From Actinomycetota bacterium (lineage in GTDB: Bacteria > Actinomycetota > AC-67), in contig JBAZZY010000010.1 of NCBI GenBank assembly GCA_041658565.1, positions 23,394 to 87,393 of the forward strand: a stretch of DNA of 64,000 bases. Direction: 5' to 3'. The notes beneath the pieces were generated by a model that worked only from the letters and a program-made list of their open reading frames with translations, was not told the origin of the DNA and did no database searches. Numbering within the stretch: position 1 is the first letter of the stretch; each line of letters opens with the position of its first letter. Positions 24,693-33,145 of this stretch are shown here, one piece after another. Position numbers and translations under genes: made by a program.

Positions 24693-26237
24693 CTACTCCC
24701 ACTCGATGGTCGCCGGAGGCTTCGACGTGATGTCGTACGCCACGCGGTTGACGCCCGGAACTTCGGCGATGATCCTCGACGCCATTCGCTCCAACAGGTC
24801 GTAGGGCAGACGAGCCCAGTCGGCCGTCATCGCGTCTTCGCTCGTGACCGCCCGGATGACGATCGGGTGCGCGTACGAGCGTTCGTCACCCATGACGCCG
24901 ACGGTACGCACATCGGGCAAGATCGCAAAAGACTGCCACAACTCGCGCATCAGTCCCGCTTTGCGAACCTCGTCGAGCACGACCGCGTCTGCTCCGCGCA
25001 AGATCTCCAGCTTCTCCGCGTCCACATCACCAATCACGCGAATCGCAAGGCCCGGCCCCGGAAACGGTTGCCGCCAGACGATCTCGTCGGGAAGCCCCAT
25101 CTCCTCACCGATCGCCCGAACTTCGTCCTTGAACAAATTGCGCAAAGGCTCGACGAGTTCGAAGTCCATGTCCTCGGGGAGACCGCCGACGTTGTGGTGG
25201 CTCTTGATCTTGGCTGCGTCGCGCGTGCCGGACTCGATGATGTCGGGGTACAGCGTCCCTTGGACCAAGAAGCGCGCGCCGGCGAGATCGGTGCGAGCGA
25301 CTTCCTCGAACACCCGGATGAACTCCTCGCCGATCGCCTTACGTTTGCGCTCGGGGTCACTGACGCCGGCCAGCCGCCCGAGGAAACGATCCTGCGCCTT
25401 CACGTGGATCAAGTTGATTCGGAAGAGGCGCCGGAAGGTCTCCTCCACCTGTTCGGCCTCACCAGCCCGCAGGAGTCCGTGGTCGACGAAGATGCACGTG
25501 AGGTTGTCGCCGACGGCCTTGTGCACCAGCACCGCGGCCACCGAAGAATCCACGCCGCCGGAGAGCCCGCATACGATGCGCTCACTCCCCACGCGTTCGC
25601 GAACCTCGCGCACGGCTTCTTCGATGATCGAGACGCGAGTCCACACCGGCCGCGCGTCGCAGGCTTCGTAGAGGAAGTTCTTGAGCAGATCGAGTCCGCG
25701 CGGCGTGTGCGCAACCTCAGGGTGGAACTGAACTCCGTACAACCCCCGCGCGCGATCTTCGAACCCCGCCACGGGCGAGGACTCAGACGAAGCCGTCACC
25801 TGGAAGCCCTCGGGCGCGCGCACGACGACATCGCCGTGACTCATCCAAACCGTCTGCTGCTCCGGCAACCCCTTGAACAGCGAAGGCGTACCGAGCACCT
25901 GCAGGTCGGTCTTGCCGTACTCACGGGTACCGGTCTTGGCGACCTCGCCACCGAGGGCCTTGGCCATGGCCTGCTGCCCGTAGCAGATACCAAGCACAGG
26001 AATGCCCAGCTCAAAGAACTCGGGGTTCACGGCCGGAGCACCCGCCGAATAGACGCTCGCCGGACCGCCCGACAAGATCAGCCCGCGCGGCGCGCGGCGG
26101 CGGATCTCATCGACGGGAACGTCGTGAGGAAGGATCTCGGAGTAAACCTTGCACTCGCGAACGCGGCGCGCGATCAGTTGTGCGTACTGCGCGCCGTAAT
26201 CGATCACGAGAACGGAATCAAAGGAGGATGCGTCCAC
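24693..26237 (-). CDS. guaA: GMP synthase (glutamine-hydrolysing)
   Basis: The 514-residue bifunctional enzyme converts XMP to GMP. The class-I amidotransferase has nucleophile Cys in GICYGQQ with its His/Glu partners (FHPEVAHT). The ATP pyrophosphatase has the PP-loop SGGVDSSVAA, and the C-terminal dimerisation domain ends in PPATIEWE. The GTG at 26237 is used; it has no Shine-Dalgarno and lies close to a -10 element. It follows the second sensor-protease locus on the same strand. GuaB3 is encoded 5 kb upstream. Confidence 0.97.
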   Translation of the reverse strand: MDASSFDSVLVIDYGAQYAQLIARRVRECKVYSEILPHDVPVDEIRRRAPRGLILSGGPASVYSAGAPAVNPEFFELGIPVLGICYGQQAMAKALGGEVAKTGTREYGKTDLQVLGTPSLFKGLPEQQTVWMSHGDVVVRAPEGFQVTASSESSPVAGFEDRARGLYGVQFHPEVAHTPRGLDLLKNFLYEACDARPVWTRVSIIEEAVREVRERVGSERIVCGLSGGVDSSVAAVLVHKAVGDNLTCIFVDHGLLRAGEAEQVEETFRRLFRINLIHVKAQDRFLGRLAGVSDPERKRKAIGEEFIRVFEEVARTDLAGARFLVQGTLYPDIIESGTRDAAKIKSHHNVGGLPEDMDFELVEPLRNLFKDEVRAIGEEMGLPDEIVWRQPFPGPGLAIRVIGDVDAEKLEILRGADAVVLDEVRKAGLMRELWQSFAILPDVRTVGVMGDERSYAHPIVIRAVTSEDAMTADWARLPYDLLERMASRIIAEVPGVNRVAYDITSKPPATIEWE

Positions 26238-26252
26238 GGTGCGCGCAGTATA
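26238..26252 (-). promoter_or_regulatory. Putative guaA promoter (-10), near-leaderless
   Basis: On the minus strand TATACT (26252-26247) lies nine bases before the guaA GTG. This leaves a leader of about two or three bases. The -35 region is weak. Confidence 0.5.
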
Positions 26253-26281
26253 ACGCTCGCGTGCCCGGGCCGAATCGGCCG

Positions 26282-28180
26282 CTAGCCGGCGGGGTCGGAC
26301 TCCGCCCGCTCCGGCGGCACGGCCGGCCGAGGCGGCTGAGCCGGCAAGGCTTCAGCCGGGTCTCCCGGCGCGCGCGGGATCTGGGGGAGGTCGGAACGCC
26401 GGCGCTGCGGAAGCGCCGGCGCAGCGGCCGAAACCGGCAGCAACACGGTGAACGTGCTCCCACTGCCCAACTCACTTTCCAACTGGACCGACCCGCCCAT
26501 CGCCAGCGCAAGTTGTCGCACGATGAACAGCCCGAGGCCTGCTCCGCCGGTCTCCATGCGCAAAGGGTCCTCGAGACGCTTGAATTTCTCGAAGATCTCT
26601 TCAGTGCGGTCCGGCGGAATGCCCCGACCCTCGTCGCGCACTCTGATCTGTATCCACTTCCCCGTCTGCTCAGCCTCGACGTCGACCGGAGCCCCATCGT
26701 CGGAGAACTTCACGGCGTTAGAGACCAGGTTGGCAACGACCTGCTCGATTCGAATCGCATCACCCAGGACCGTGAGGTCCTCCGCCGCCTGAAAGCGGAA
26801 CTCCCGCGAGGGGTGCGAGACGCGGAACGACCGCAGCGCGCGCTCGACCACCGGAACGACCGCAACCGGTTGCCGATTGACCTCCGGCATCCGCCGCTCG
26901 TCGGTGTTCGCGATCCGCGACGCCAGCAGCATGTCCTCAACCAGCCGCGCCATGTGATCGGTCCGCTCCAGAATGGACTGCACGGCTTCGCGGCGACGCT
27001 CGCTCGGCAAATCGTCCATGCGGCGAAGCAACAACGACGCGTATCCCTTGATCGGCGTGAGCGGAGTCCGCAACTCGTGCGAGACCGTCGAGAAGAAGTC
27101 GTCCTTCAACCGATCGACTTCGCGCTGCCGGGTCACGTCGGTGACGACCAAGACATCAAAGGTCAGCTCTCCGCGCTCGTCGAACCCAGGTCCGTGTTGA
27201 ACGCGCAGCCAACGCGGAGTCCCGTCGGCAGCGATGATCTCGATGTCGACCGGCTCGCCCTCAGCGGAAACGTCGATCGTAAGCCACTGGCCGAAGACAC
27301 CCTTGCCTCGCAGCAGATAGGACAGCGCTTTGCCGGTCGCTTCCTCGCGCGACACGCCGGTCGCGCGCTCCATCGAAGGGCTCCACAAAAGGACGGCCCC
27401 CGACGCATCGGCAAGCACGATCCCTTCGCTCGAATGCTCCAGAATCCGGCCGAGCTTGGTGGACTCCTCCTCCATCTTGCGCGACAGTTCCTTCTCTTTG
27501 ACCCAGCCTCCAAATGCCAGGTGCAGAGCAAGCGTCGGGGCGAGAACGGCCGGCAACAACTCGGGCCGCGTCAGATACAGGGACACCGCCACCATCCCGA
27601 CCGCCGAGTTGCCAAGACCGAGGGAGAACGACATCCCCCCCTCCTCCGCGAGAACCTTCCGCAGCGGACGATCGGTCGTCGCGGCGATGATGGCCGAGAT
27701 CGTCACCAAGTTGCCGGCCGTGAAGATCGCCATCCCGGCCACGATCGCAAGCAACCCGGCCGTCGAATCGAAGTCCCCACCGCCGAAGGTGTGGTACAGC
27801 CCGATGGCCGGGACGATCCCGACCGCGTACTGACCCAGGTTGAAGATGAACTTAACTAGTGGCCGGCGCCGAATCACGAGCGCCACGGCGAGCCCGCCGA
27901 TCGAAACCAACGCCGCCATCGAGGCCGGCAGCAGCACGATGTCGGCAACGACCGCCAGTTCGAACAACGTGAGCATCTCGGCCGACCGGCCGTGGCGATA
28001 GCGGATCGCGACGAGTTCCGACACTGCCGTCAAGCCGAGCAGAAGCCCGGCCTGATGCGCCGATGTCCCCGAGAACGACGGCGGATCGGCGAGACACGCG
28101 GCCGCCAAGGCAACGGCCCCGCCGATCGACACTGCCCAGATGAGAAGAGTTGTGGCTTGTAGCTGTCTCCCCCGAGTCAC
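26282..28180 (-). CDS. Membrane PAS-domain sensor histidine kinase downstream of a Trp-repeat subtilase
   Basis: The 632-residue protein has about eight N-terminal membrane spans (10-225), a short coiled linker and a PAS domain (245-355). HisKA follows with His368 (STVSHELRTPLTPIKGY), then HATPase with NLVSNAVKFS, DEGRGIPP and GAGLGLFIV; a Pro/Arg-rich tail of about 45 residues closes it. The membrane region includes RRRPLVKFIFNLGQYAVG at 104-121, homologous and nearly co-positional with the GGDEF-EAL protein at 9217-11790. Its GTG start lies 9 bp beyond the subtilase stop. With the receiver protein upstream it forms a three-gene operon: regulator, protease, kinase. The signal is likely extracytoplasmic or membrane-borne. 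Confidence 0.95.
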   Translation of the reverse strand: MTRGRQLQATTLLIWAVSIGGAVALAAACLADPPSFSGTSAHQAGLLLGLTAVSELVAIRYRHGRSAEMLTLFELAVVADIVLLPASMAALVSIGGLAVALVIRRRPLVKFIFNLGQYAVGIVPAIGLYHTFGGGDFDSTAGLLAIVAGMAIFTAGNLVTISAIIAATTDRPLRKVLAEEGGMSFSLGLGNSAVGMVAVSLYLTRPELLPAVLAPTLALHLAFGGWVKEKELSRKMEEESTKLGRILEHSSEGIVLADASGAVLLWSPSMERATGVSREEATGKALSYLLRGKGVFGQWLTIDVSAEGEPVDIEIIAADGTPRWLRVQHGPGFDERGELTFDVLVVTDVTRQREVDRLKDDFFSTVSHELRTPLTPIKGYASLLLRRMDDLPSERRREAVQSILERTDHMARLVEDMLLASRIANTDERRMPEVNRQPVAVVPVVERALRSFRVSHPSREFRFQAAEDLTVLGDAIRIEQVVANLVSNAVKFSDDGAPVDVEAEQTGKWIQIRVRDEGRGIPPDRTEEIFEKFKRLEDPLRMETGGAGLGLFIVRQLALAMGGSVQLESELGSGSTFTVLLPVSAAAPALPQRRRSDLPQIPRAPGDPAEALPAQPPRPAVPPERAESDPAG

Positions 28181-28189
28181 GAGTGCAGC

Positions 28190-29866
28190 CTACCCCCAGC
28201 CGTCTGCATCCCAGCGACGGGCGTCCCAGCGGCGTGCGTCCCACTGGCCGGCATCCCAACGCCTGGCGTCCCAGCGGCGTGCATCCCAGCGGCGTGCGTC
28301 CCAACGGCGCGCGTCCCAACGGCGCGCGTCCCAGCGGCGTGCGTCCCAACGCCTGGCCGCCCACTGCCTGGCCGCCCACTGGCGCGCGGCCCACTGCCTG
28401 GCCGCCCACTGGCGCGCGGCCCACTGCCTGGCCGCCCACTGGCGCGCGTCCCAATCGTTCAAGTCCCAACGACGGGCGTCCCAGCGACGCGCTGCCCACT
28501 CCTGCGCCCCGTCGGCTCGGCTTCGGACCCACTCCGCATCGAGCCCGCGCGGCATCCACGGCTTGTCGAGTTCGCCGAGATCGGGAACCGGCGGAAGCTC
28601 CGGCATTTCTCCATCGAAGAGGACTGCTTCGTTCGCGTCGACCTCGCCGGCTCCGACCGAGTCGGGGTCGCCGTCGGACACGTCCGCTGCCGTCGCCTGC
28701 ATTAACGCCTTGACTTCGTCCGGCGACAGTTCAGGCTTTGCTTGCAGGATGAGCGCAGCCGCACCGGCGGCAGCCGCCGAGGACATGCTCGTCCCCGAGC
28801 CCCTGAAGTATGCGTCGTCCACGCGTGCCGACGGGTACTCCTCGTCGATCGTCGAGCCCGGGGCGCGAAGTGAGACGAGGTGCTCGCCCGGCGCAGCGAT
28901 GTCGGGCTTCTCGTCGCCCCATCGCGTCGGACCGCGGCCTGAGTATTCCGAAACCGTGTCGTCGCCCTGGGAACCGGTCGCGTGGTCGTCAACCGAACCG
29001 GCCGTCAACAGCACCGGGTCTTCGCCCGGAGAAGCAATCGTCTTCGCGTCGGGACCCTCGTTGCCGGAGGGAACGACAACTACGATCCCGCGCGCCCACA
29101 ACTCGCGCAACGCGTTGGTCAGCGGATCGAGTTCCGGCGGCAACGGCGACTCGGAGTGCAGCGCGAGCAACACGACGCCCACGTTGAACCGGTTGGCCGA
29201 GACGTCTACGAGCTGGATCCCCGCCAGCACCTGTCCGAGACTCGTCATCCCCGAGCGATCCGCGACCTTGACCGACATCAAGTTCGCCTCGGGAGCAACC
29301 CCGACGTACTTCCCGTCGGACGATGCCCCGTTCCCGGCGATGATGCCCGCCTGGAACGTGCCGTGTCCGTAGGTGTCTTCGAGACTCCGCTCTTTGGTGA
29401 AGTTGGCGCGCGCAACCACGCGGCCACGAAGGTCGGGGACGTCGGCGATGCCTGTATCGATCAGCGCCACCGTGACACCGCGGCCGGTGATCTCCCGACT
29501 CCACAGTGCCGGCGCGCCGACGGCTTGCGGGTACGCCGAGACGAGTGCGTCGCCGTACGATGCGCTCTGCAAGTGCAGGGTTCGGTCGGGAACCACAATG
29601 GCGCGCGCGGACAGTTCGTCCATGCGAGATTCGGGCACGCGCGCAGAGACGCCGCCGATGATTGGCAGAACGTTGTCGATCTCGCCGCGGGCTCCGAGAG
29701 TCAGATCAACCGCGGACGTAGCGTCGCGGCTCATCACGATCACGGGGACGTAGCGGCCAAGAGCCTCCACAGCCGGCGCTCCGCCAAGAACCAGCAGCAA
29801 CGCCACAACCATCGTCGTCGCCAGACGGCGAACTCGATGCTGCTCCGCAAACACGAGCGTCGTCAT
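28190..29866 (-). CDS. Secreted subtilisin-family (S8) protease with 21 C-terminal W-D/A-A-R-R/Q repeats
   Basis: The 558-residue protein starts at an ATG overlapping the response-regulator stop (ATGA). It has a signal peptide (about 12-37), propeptide (38-105) and catalytic domain with Asp137 (VALIDTGI), His168 (YGHGTFQAG), Asn269 (PSGNEGP) and Ser360 (GSGTSMSS). An acidic Pro-rich linker (about 400-440) leads to a strict repeat with Trp at 457 and then every fifth residue to 557 (21 Trp). The repeat is very basic, with Arg three residues after most Trp. The catalytic part is paralogous to the 11794-13542 protease (shared SVKVAD, PSARV, FRGSG, GAAALILQ). It is likely secreted, with the repeat binding the envelope or the sensor. 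Confidence 0.95.
   Translation of the reverse strand: MTTLVFAEQHRVRRLATTMVVALLLVLGGAPAVEALGRYVPVIVMSRDATSAVDLTLGARGEIDNVLPIIGGVSARVPESRMDELSARAIVVPDRTLHLQSASYGDALVSAYPQAVGAPALWSREITGRGVTVALIDTGIADVPDLRGRVVARANFTKERSLEDTYGHGTFQAGIIAGNGASSDGKYVGVAPEANLMSVKVADRSGMTSLGQVLAGIQLVDVSANRFNVGVVLLALHSESPLPPELDPLTNALRELWARGIVVVVPSGNEGPDAKTIASPGEDPVLLTAGSVDDHATGSQGDDTVSEYSGRGPTRWGDEKPDIAAPGEHLVSLRAPGSTIDEEYPSARVDDAYFRGSGTSMSSAAAAGAAALILQAKPELSPDEVKALMQATAADVSDGDPDSVGAGEVDANEAVLFDGEMPELPPVPDLGELDKPWMPRGLDAEWVRSRADGAQEWAARRWDARRWDLNDWDARQWAARQWAARQWAARQWAARQWAARQWAARRWDARRWDARRWDARRWDARRWDARRWDARRWDAGQWDARRWDARRWDADGWG
28193..28498 (-). repeat. Tandem 15-bp array encoding Trp pentapeptides, with a 30-bp higher-order unit
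   Basis: Twenty-one units of 15 bp encode W-x-A-R-x. Two exact 30-bp copies (28381-28410 and 28411-28440) and a close variant (28351-28380) show recent unequal crossing-over. Outer units are W-D-A-R-R type and the central block is W-A-A-R-Q type. It is coding throughout and is not a CRISPR. Confidence 0.95.
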
Positions 29867-30243
29867 GCCGCCACCCCCGACGTCAGATCGTGGACAACGT
29901 TGATCAGGTCTTCGGGCTCGAACGGCTTATTCATGTAGTAGTGACAGCCGGCGCTCCAGCCCTTCCATGTGGAGTCGGGATCGTCGAGCGCGGTCAGCAT
30001 CACGACGGGGAGTTCTCGAGTGCTTTCCTGGGCGCGGATCTTCTCGAGTACAGCGAACCCGTCCATGCCCGGCATCATCACGTCGAGCACAACAAGGCTC
30101 GGAGTGCGAACACGGATGCGCTCGAGCGCGGTGGCACCATCGCCCACCGCCTCGACCTCATAACCTTCCATCTCCAGCGTGTGCTGGAGCAGTGTTCGGG
30201 TGGCGAGGTTGTCCTCCACGACCAAGATCCTCGGACTACTCAT
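29863..30243 (-). CDS. Single-domain response regulator (CheY-like receiver)
   Basis: The start is ATG 30243 (MSSPRILVVEDN), with AGGGG eight bases upstream; the extension to 30288 was rejected. The 126-residue receiver has E10-D11, phospho-acceptor Asp54 (VVLDVMMPGMDGF), the Thr/Ser switch in VMLTALDD and Lys in NKPFEP. It has no output domain, so it must act by protein contact or as a phosphorelay node. It overlaps the subtilase start and is the first gene of an operon with the protease and the membrane histidine kinase, its likely partner. A TATATA at 30298-30293 could be the promoter -10. Confidence 0.92.
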   Translation of the reverse strand: MSSPRILVVEDNLATRTLLQHTLEMEGYEVEAVGDGATALERIRVRTPSLVVLDVMMPGMDGFAVLEKIRAQESTRELPVVMLTALDDPDSTWKGWSAGCHYYMNKPFEPEDLINVVHDLTSGVAA

Positions 30244-30412
30244 CGTCGTCCCCTGTGTCCGCCAAGACCGGCAAAAGCTGCCTGTCACTGGTGTATATAT
30301 CGGCGCTCTTCGCGAATCCCTCCAGACCAGGAGCGGTGCTAAATGAGCGACACGAAATGACTAGAAGAGCGGGGACTTCGGTCGGTTTCGGACGAAATCG
30401 CGGAAGCGAGGA

Positions 30413-31312
30413 CTACTCCGAGCGAAGCAGCGCAAGGTCCGCGAGGTCGTAGCGATCGAAGTCGTCGGGCGGCCCGCCGGAAAGAAGGGCACCGATCGAT
30501 ATGTCTTCTATCGCCCAGAACATCACCGACGTCTGATATCGCGAGTGGTATCGGTGGTCGGGATCCTCATGCGCGTACTTGCTGGTGTAGCCGAGGTTCA
30601 CCAGCGCGAGCAAGTGCCCGACCTCGTGCGTGAGCACCGACCGCTCGATCGCCCCCGGCTGCACGAGTGAGGTGGAGGCCGAAGAAATCTGGTCGGCGAA
30701 GATCGCCGCTCCCGAGGCTTCGTACGCCACTCCGAGAGTCGAGTCATCCCCCTGCAAGGTTCCGTTCAAGTACACGATCCACATCGTTGCCGTCTGCGCC
30801 GACGAGTGGATCGTTCGGTACCGGCGCTCGAGGCGCCCGATCTCTTCAATGGAGTATGCATCCGACGTCGGCGAGAACTCCGGGCCGACGCGAAGCGTGA
30901 TTCCACCCGGCTTGTCGGCCTCCCGGCGCAAGATCGAAAGGACGTGATCCAACGCGGCCTGCGAAGGGCGGCTGCCGCTGGTGTAGGCGACCTGGATCTC
31001 CAATGCGCGCGCCGGCGACGCGCGCAGGTACGACCGCGCCATCTCACCCACCCCGCCGGAGTCCTGGTAGACGCGGCTGGAAGGCGTCGAAGACGCCACT
31101 CCGGTGCCAGTGCCGCGCGCCGCAGTGGGAGACGGACCGACGCGCGCCGGCGATGCCGCGGACGACCCGCCGGAGCGACGGGGTGACGGAACACCCGAAC
31201 CGTAACCAGCCGACGGCCCGGTCGGAGCCGCGCACGCCGTCAGAACCAACGCCGCTACGGCCGCAAGGCCGAGTGTCCGAAAGACCCGGGCGCGCGCCCC
31301 GATGACGCTCAT
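30413..31312 (-). CDS. Lipoprotein with metzincin-like zinc protease motif
   Basis: The 299-residue protein has a lipoprotein signal (LVLTAC, Cys at about 27) and a Ser/Pro/Gly-rich linker (30-85). Its C-terminal domain has LTHEVGHLLALVNLG (HExxH with a third ligand probably in the following HEDPDH segment) and, downstream, SVMFW as a possible Met-turn. This order resembles metzincins such as matrixin-like peptidases, but the canonical HExxHxxGxxH spacing is not exact, so activity is only predicted. It overlaps the end of the guaB3 gene by 4 bp (ATGA), an odd partner. It probably sits on the outer face of the membrane. Confidence 0.75.
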   Translation of the reverse strand: MSVIGARARVFRTLGLAAVAALVLTACAAPTGPSAGYGSGVPSPRRSGGSSAASPARVGPSPTAARGTGTGVASSTPSSRVYQDSGGVGEMARSYLRASPARALEIQVAYTSGSRPSQAALDHVLSILRREADKPGGITLRVGPEFSPTSDAYSIEEIGRLERRYRTIHSSAQTATMWIVYLNGTLQGDDSTLGVAYEASGAAIFADQISSASTSLVQPGAIERSVLTHEVGHLLALVNLGYTSKYAHEDPDHRYHSRYQTSVMFWAIEDISIGALLSGGPPDDFDRYDLADLALLRSE

Positions 31313-32469
31313 CCCATTCCGACGCCCTGGGCCCGCTGGTAGGTCTTGCCCTCAGACATGAACGACGCGCTCACAGCAACCTCCACCCGCTGAAAATCGC
31401 GGATGTTCTGGTAGCCGCAGTCGGCCATGCTCGTCTGCAAGGCGCCGAACAGGTTCATGGTCCCGTCGTTGACGGGAGCGGGTCCAAGCAGGATCTCACG
31501 AAGCGTTCCGGCAATACGCGTCTTGACGCGGGTGCCGCGAGGAAGTTCGGGGTGGAACGTGGCCATGCCCCAGTGGTAGCCGCGGCCGGGAGCCTCCGAG
31601 GCGCGCGTCAACGGCGAGCCGATCATCACAGCGTCGGCTCCGCATGCGATCGCCTTCGAGATGTCGCCGCCGGTGCGCATTCCCCCGTCGGCGATGACGT
31701 GCACGTACCGACCGGTTTCCTGCAGATGGCGCGTGCGCGCGCCCGCAGCATCGGCGATCGCCGTCGCCTGCGGAACGCCGATCCCAAGAACGCCGCGAGT
31801 CGTGCACGCGGCGCCGGGACCGACGCCTACCAAGACGCCGACGGCGCCGGTGCGCATCAAGTGCAGCGCGGTCTCGTAAGACGCGCAGCCTCCGACGATG
31901 ACCGGCAGTTCGTACGACGCGATGAACTCCTTCAAGTTCAACGGCTCCGTACGCGTCGAGACGTGCTCGGCCGACACCACCGTTCCCTGGATCACCAGGA
32001 TGTCCAACTCGGCGTCCAGGGCGATCTTGTGGAACCGCTCGACGCGCTGGGGCGTAAGCGACGCCGCAGCGACGACCCCGGCATCCTTGATCTGGCGAAT
32101 ACGCTTGTGGATCAACTCATCCTTGATCGGTGCGGCGTATATCTCTTGCATGCGGTGAGTCGCCTCGGCATCCGGGAGGGTCGCGATCTCCTCGTAGATC
32201 GGATCCGGGTCCTCGTACCGAGACCACAGGCCCTCGAGGTTGAGCACCGCAAGACCACCGAGCTGGCCGATCTCGATCGCGGTCGCGGGAGACACGACCG
32301 CATCCATTGCGGACGCAAGCAACGGAAGCGAGAACTTGAAGGCATCGATCTCCCAAGAGGGATCGACGTCGTCCCGGTCGCGCGTCCGCCGTGAGGGAAC
32401 GATCGAGATCTCGTCGAATCCGTACGCGCGCCGCGCCGTCTTGCCTATCCCAAGTTCAACTTCCGCCAT
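31309..32469 (-). CDS. guaB3: GuaB3-family IMP dehydrogenase-related protein
   Basis: The ATG at 32469 follows GGAGG; an upstream TTG at 32481 is less likely. The 386-residue TIM barrel lacks the two CBS domains of classic GuaB, as in the GuaB3 group common in actinobacteria. It contains PLLASAMDAVVSP, the catalytic-loop Cys in GPGAACTTRGVLGIG and the phosphate-binding IADGGMRTGGD. It probably oxidises IMP to XMP or acts as a purine-responsive relative, feeding GuaA. It lies downstream of groES (145 bp) and is coupled to the metzincin-like lipoprotein. Confidence 0.92.
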   Translation of the reverse strand: MAEVELGIGKTARRAYGFDEISIVPSRRTRDRDDVDPSWEIDAFKFSLPLLASAMDAVVSPATAIEIGQLGGLAVLNLEGLWSRYEDPDPIYEEIATLPDAEATHRMQEIYAAPIKDELIHKRIRQIKDAGVVAAASLTPQRVERFHKIALDAELDILVIQGTVVSAEHVSTRTEPLNLKEFIASYELPVIVGGCASYETALHLMRTGAVGVLVGVGPGAACTTRGVLGIGVPQATAIADAAGARTRHLQETGRYVHVIADGGMRTGGDISKAIACGADAVMIGSPLTRASEAPGRGYHWGMATFHPELPRGTRVKTRIAGTLREILLGPAPVNDGTMNLFGALQTSMADCGYQNIRDFQRVEVAVSASFMSEGKTYQRAQGVGMG

Positions 32470-32613
32470 GCCGTCCTCCAAAGATCAAATGCGCGCCGCC
32501 GACGGTCCGCTCGCCGGTCCCCAAAGAGTAACGGAGAAGCCGCCACGGCGCAGGGACGCCCCAAAATGCGCGAAGAGCGGCACTCGGCCGCCCTCCGAAC
32601 ATGTATTCAGTTC

Positions 32614-32910
32614 TTACTTGCTGATCTTGGCGAGCACGTCGCGCGCACTCAGCACCAAGTACTCCTCGCCTTCGACCTTGACCTCGGTGCCGCCGTACTT
32701 GGAGTAAATGACGCGGTCGCCGACCTTGACGTCCACGGGGACACGCGTGCCGTCCTCGAAGCGCCCGGGACCGACGGCCACGACTTCGCCCTCTTGCGGC
32801 TTCTCCTTCGCGGTGTCCGGGATGATGATCCCGCCGGCAGTCTTCTGGGTCCCCTCGTCGAGCGGCCGGACGACAATCCGGTCCTCAAGAGGCTCGAGGT
32901 TGAACGCCAT
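32614..32910 (-). CDS. groES: Co-chaperonin GroES
   Basis: The 98-residue GroES has the usual N-terminal LEPLEDRIVVRP, the mobile loop (DEGTQKTAGGIIIPDTAKEKP) and VGDRVIYSKYGGTEVKVEGEEYLVL. It caps GroEL during protein folding. A perfect CIRCE element and a sigma-A type promoter precede it, so it is heat-inducible through HrcA. Unusually no groEL follows; the next gene is guaB3, so groEL must lie elsewhere. Confidence 0.97.
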   Translation of the reverse strand: MAFNLEPLEDRIVVRPLDEGTQKTAGGIIIPDTAKEKPQEGEVVAVGPGRFEDGTRVPVDVKVGDRVIYSKYGGTEVKVEGEEYLVLSARDVLAKISK

Positions 32911-32958
32911 GTATATCCCTCCCTGGTCTATGCCTGTTTCAAAGCCTGATGGTGATGC

Positions 32959-32985
32959 TTAGCACTCACCCCAAGGGAGTGCTAA
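32959..32985 (-). promoter_or_regulatory. CIRCE operator (HrcA binding site) of groES
   Basis: TTAGCACTC, nine spacer bases, then GAGTGCTAA: a perfect match to the CIRCE consensus. It is placed just downstream of the -10 element, where HrcA blocks transcription. Confidence 0.97.
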
Positions 32986-32991
32986 GCGGCA

Positions 32992-33021
32992 ACTATAGAG
33001 TTCGGCGCGCAGGCCAGTCAA
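32992..33021 (-). promoter_or_regulatory. groES promoter
   Basis: On the minus strand TTGACT (33021-33016), an 18-bp spacer and TATAGT (32997-32992) form a near-consensus housekeeping promoter directly upstream of CIRCE. Confidence 0.85.
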
Positions 33022-33145
33022 CCCGCCGGACGCTCGCTCGCCTCTCGCTTCACCCCTTCCGGGCCCCTGCATGATTTGACGGCGCTAGTATGTTCGGGCA
33101 GCCTAACATTCACTACAGGGTTCCCCTTACAGGAGAGGAAACAGA

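Noticed and set aside
24583..24804. Small + strand frame containing YSHSMVAGGFDVMSYATR
   Set aside because: It is the antisense of the conserved guaA 3' end, a common false gene call.
24609..26285. 558-codon + strand frame
   Set aside because: It is antisense to guaA, which has complete catalytic motifs.
28193..28498. Regular short repeats that look like a CRISPR array
   Set aside because: Unit length is exactly 15 bp, in frame with the protease, with no variable spacers; it is a coding tandem repeat.
32611..32985. Hidden groEL or remnant after groES
   Set aside because: Only 145 bp separate groES from guaB3 and they contain no chaperonin-like frame.
33099..33120. Possible DtxR/IdeR iron box upstream of fbpA
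   Set aside because: Only part of one half-site matches and there is no dyad symmetry.
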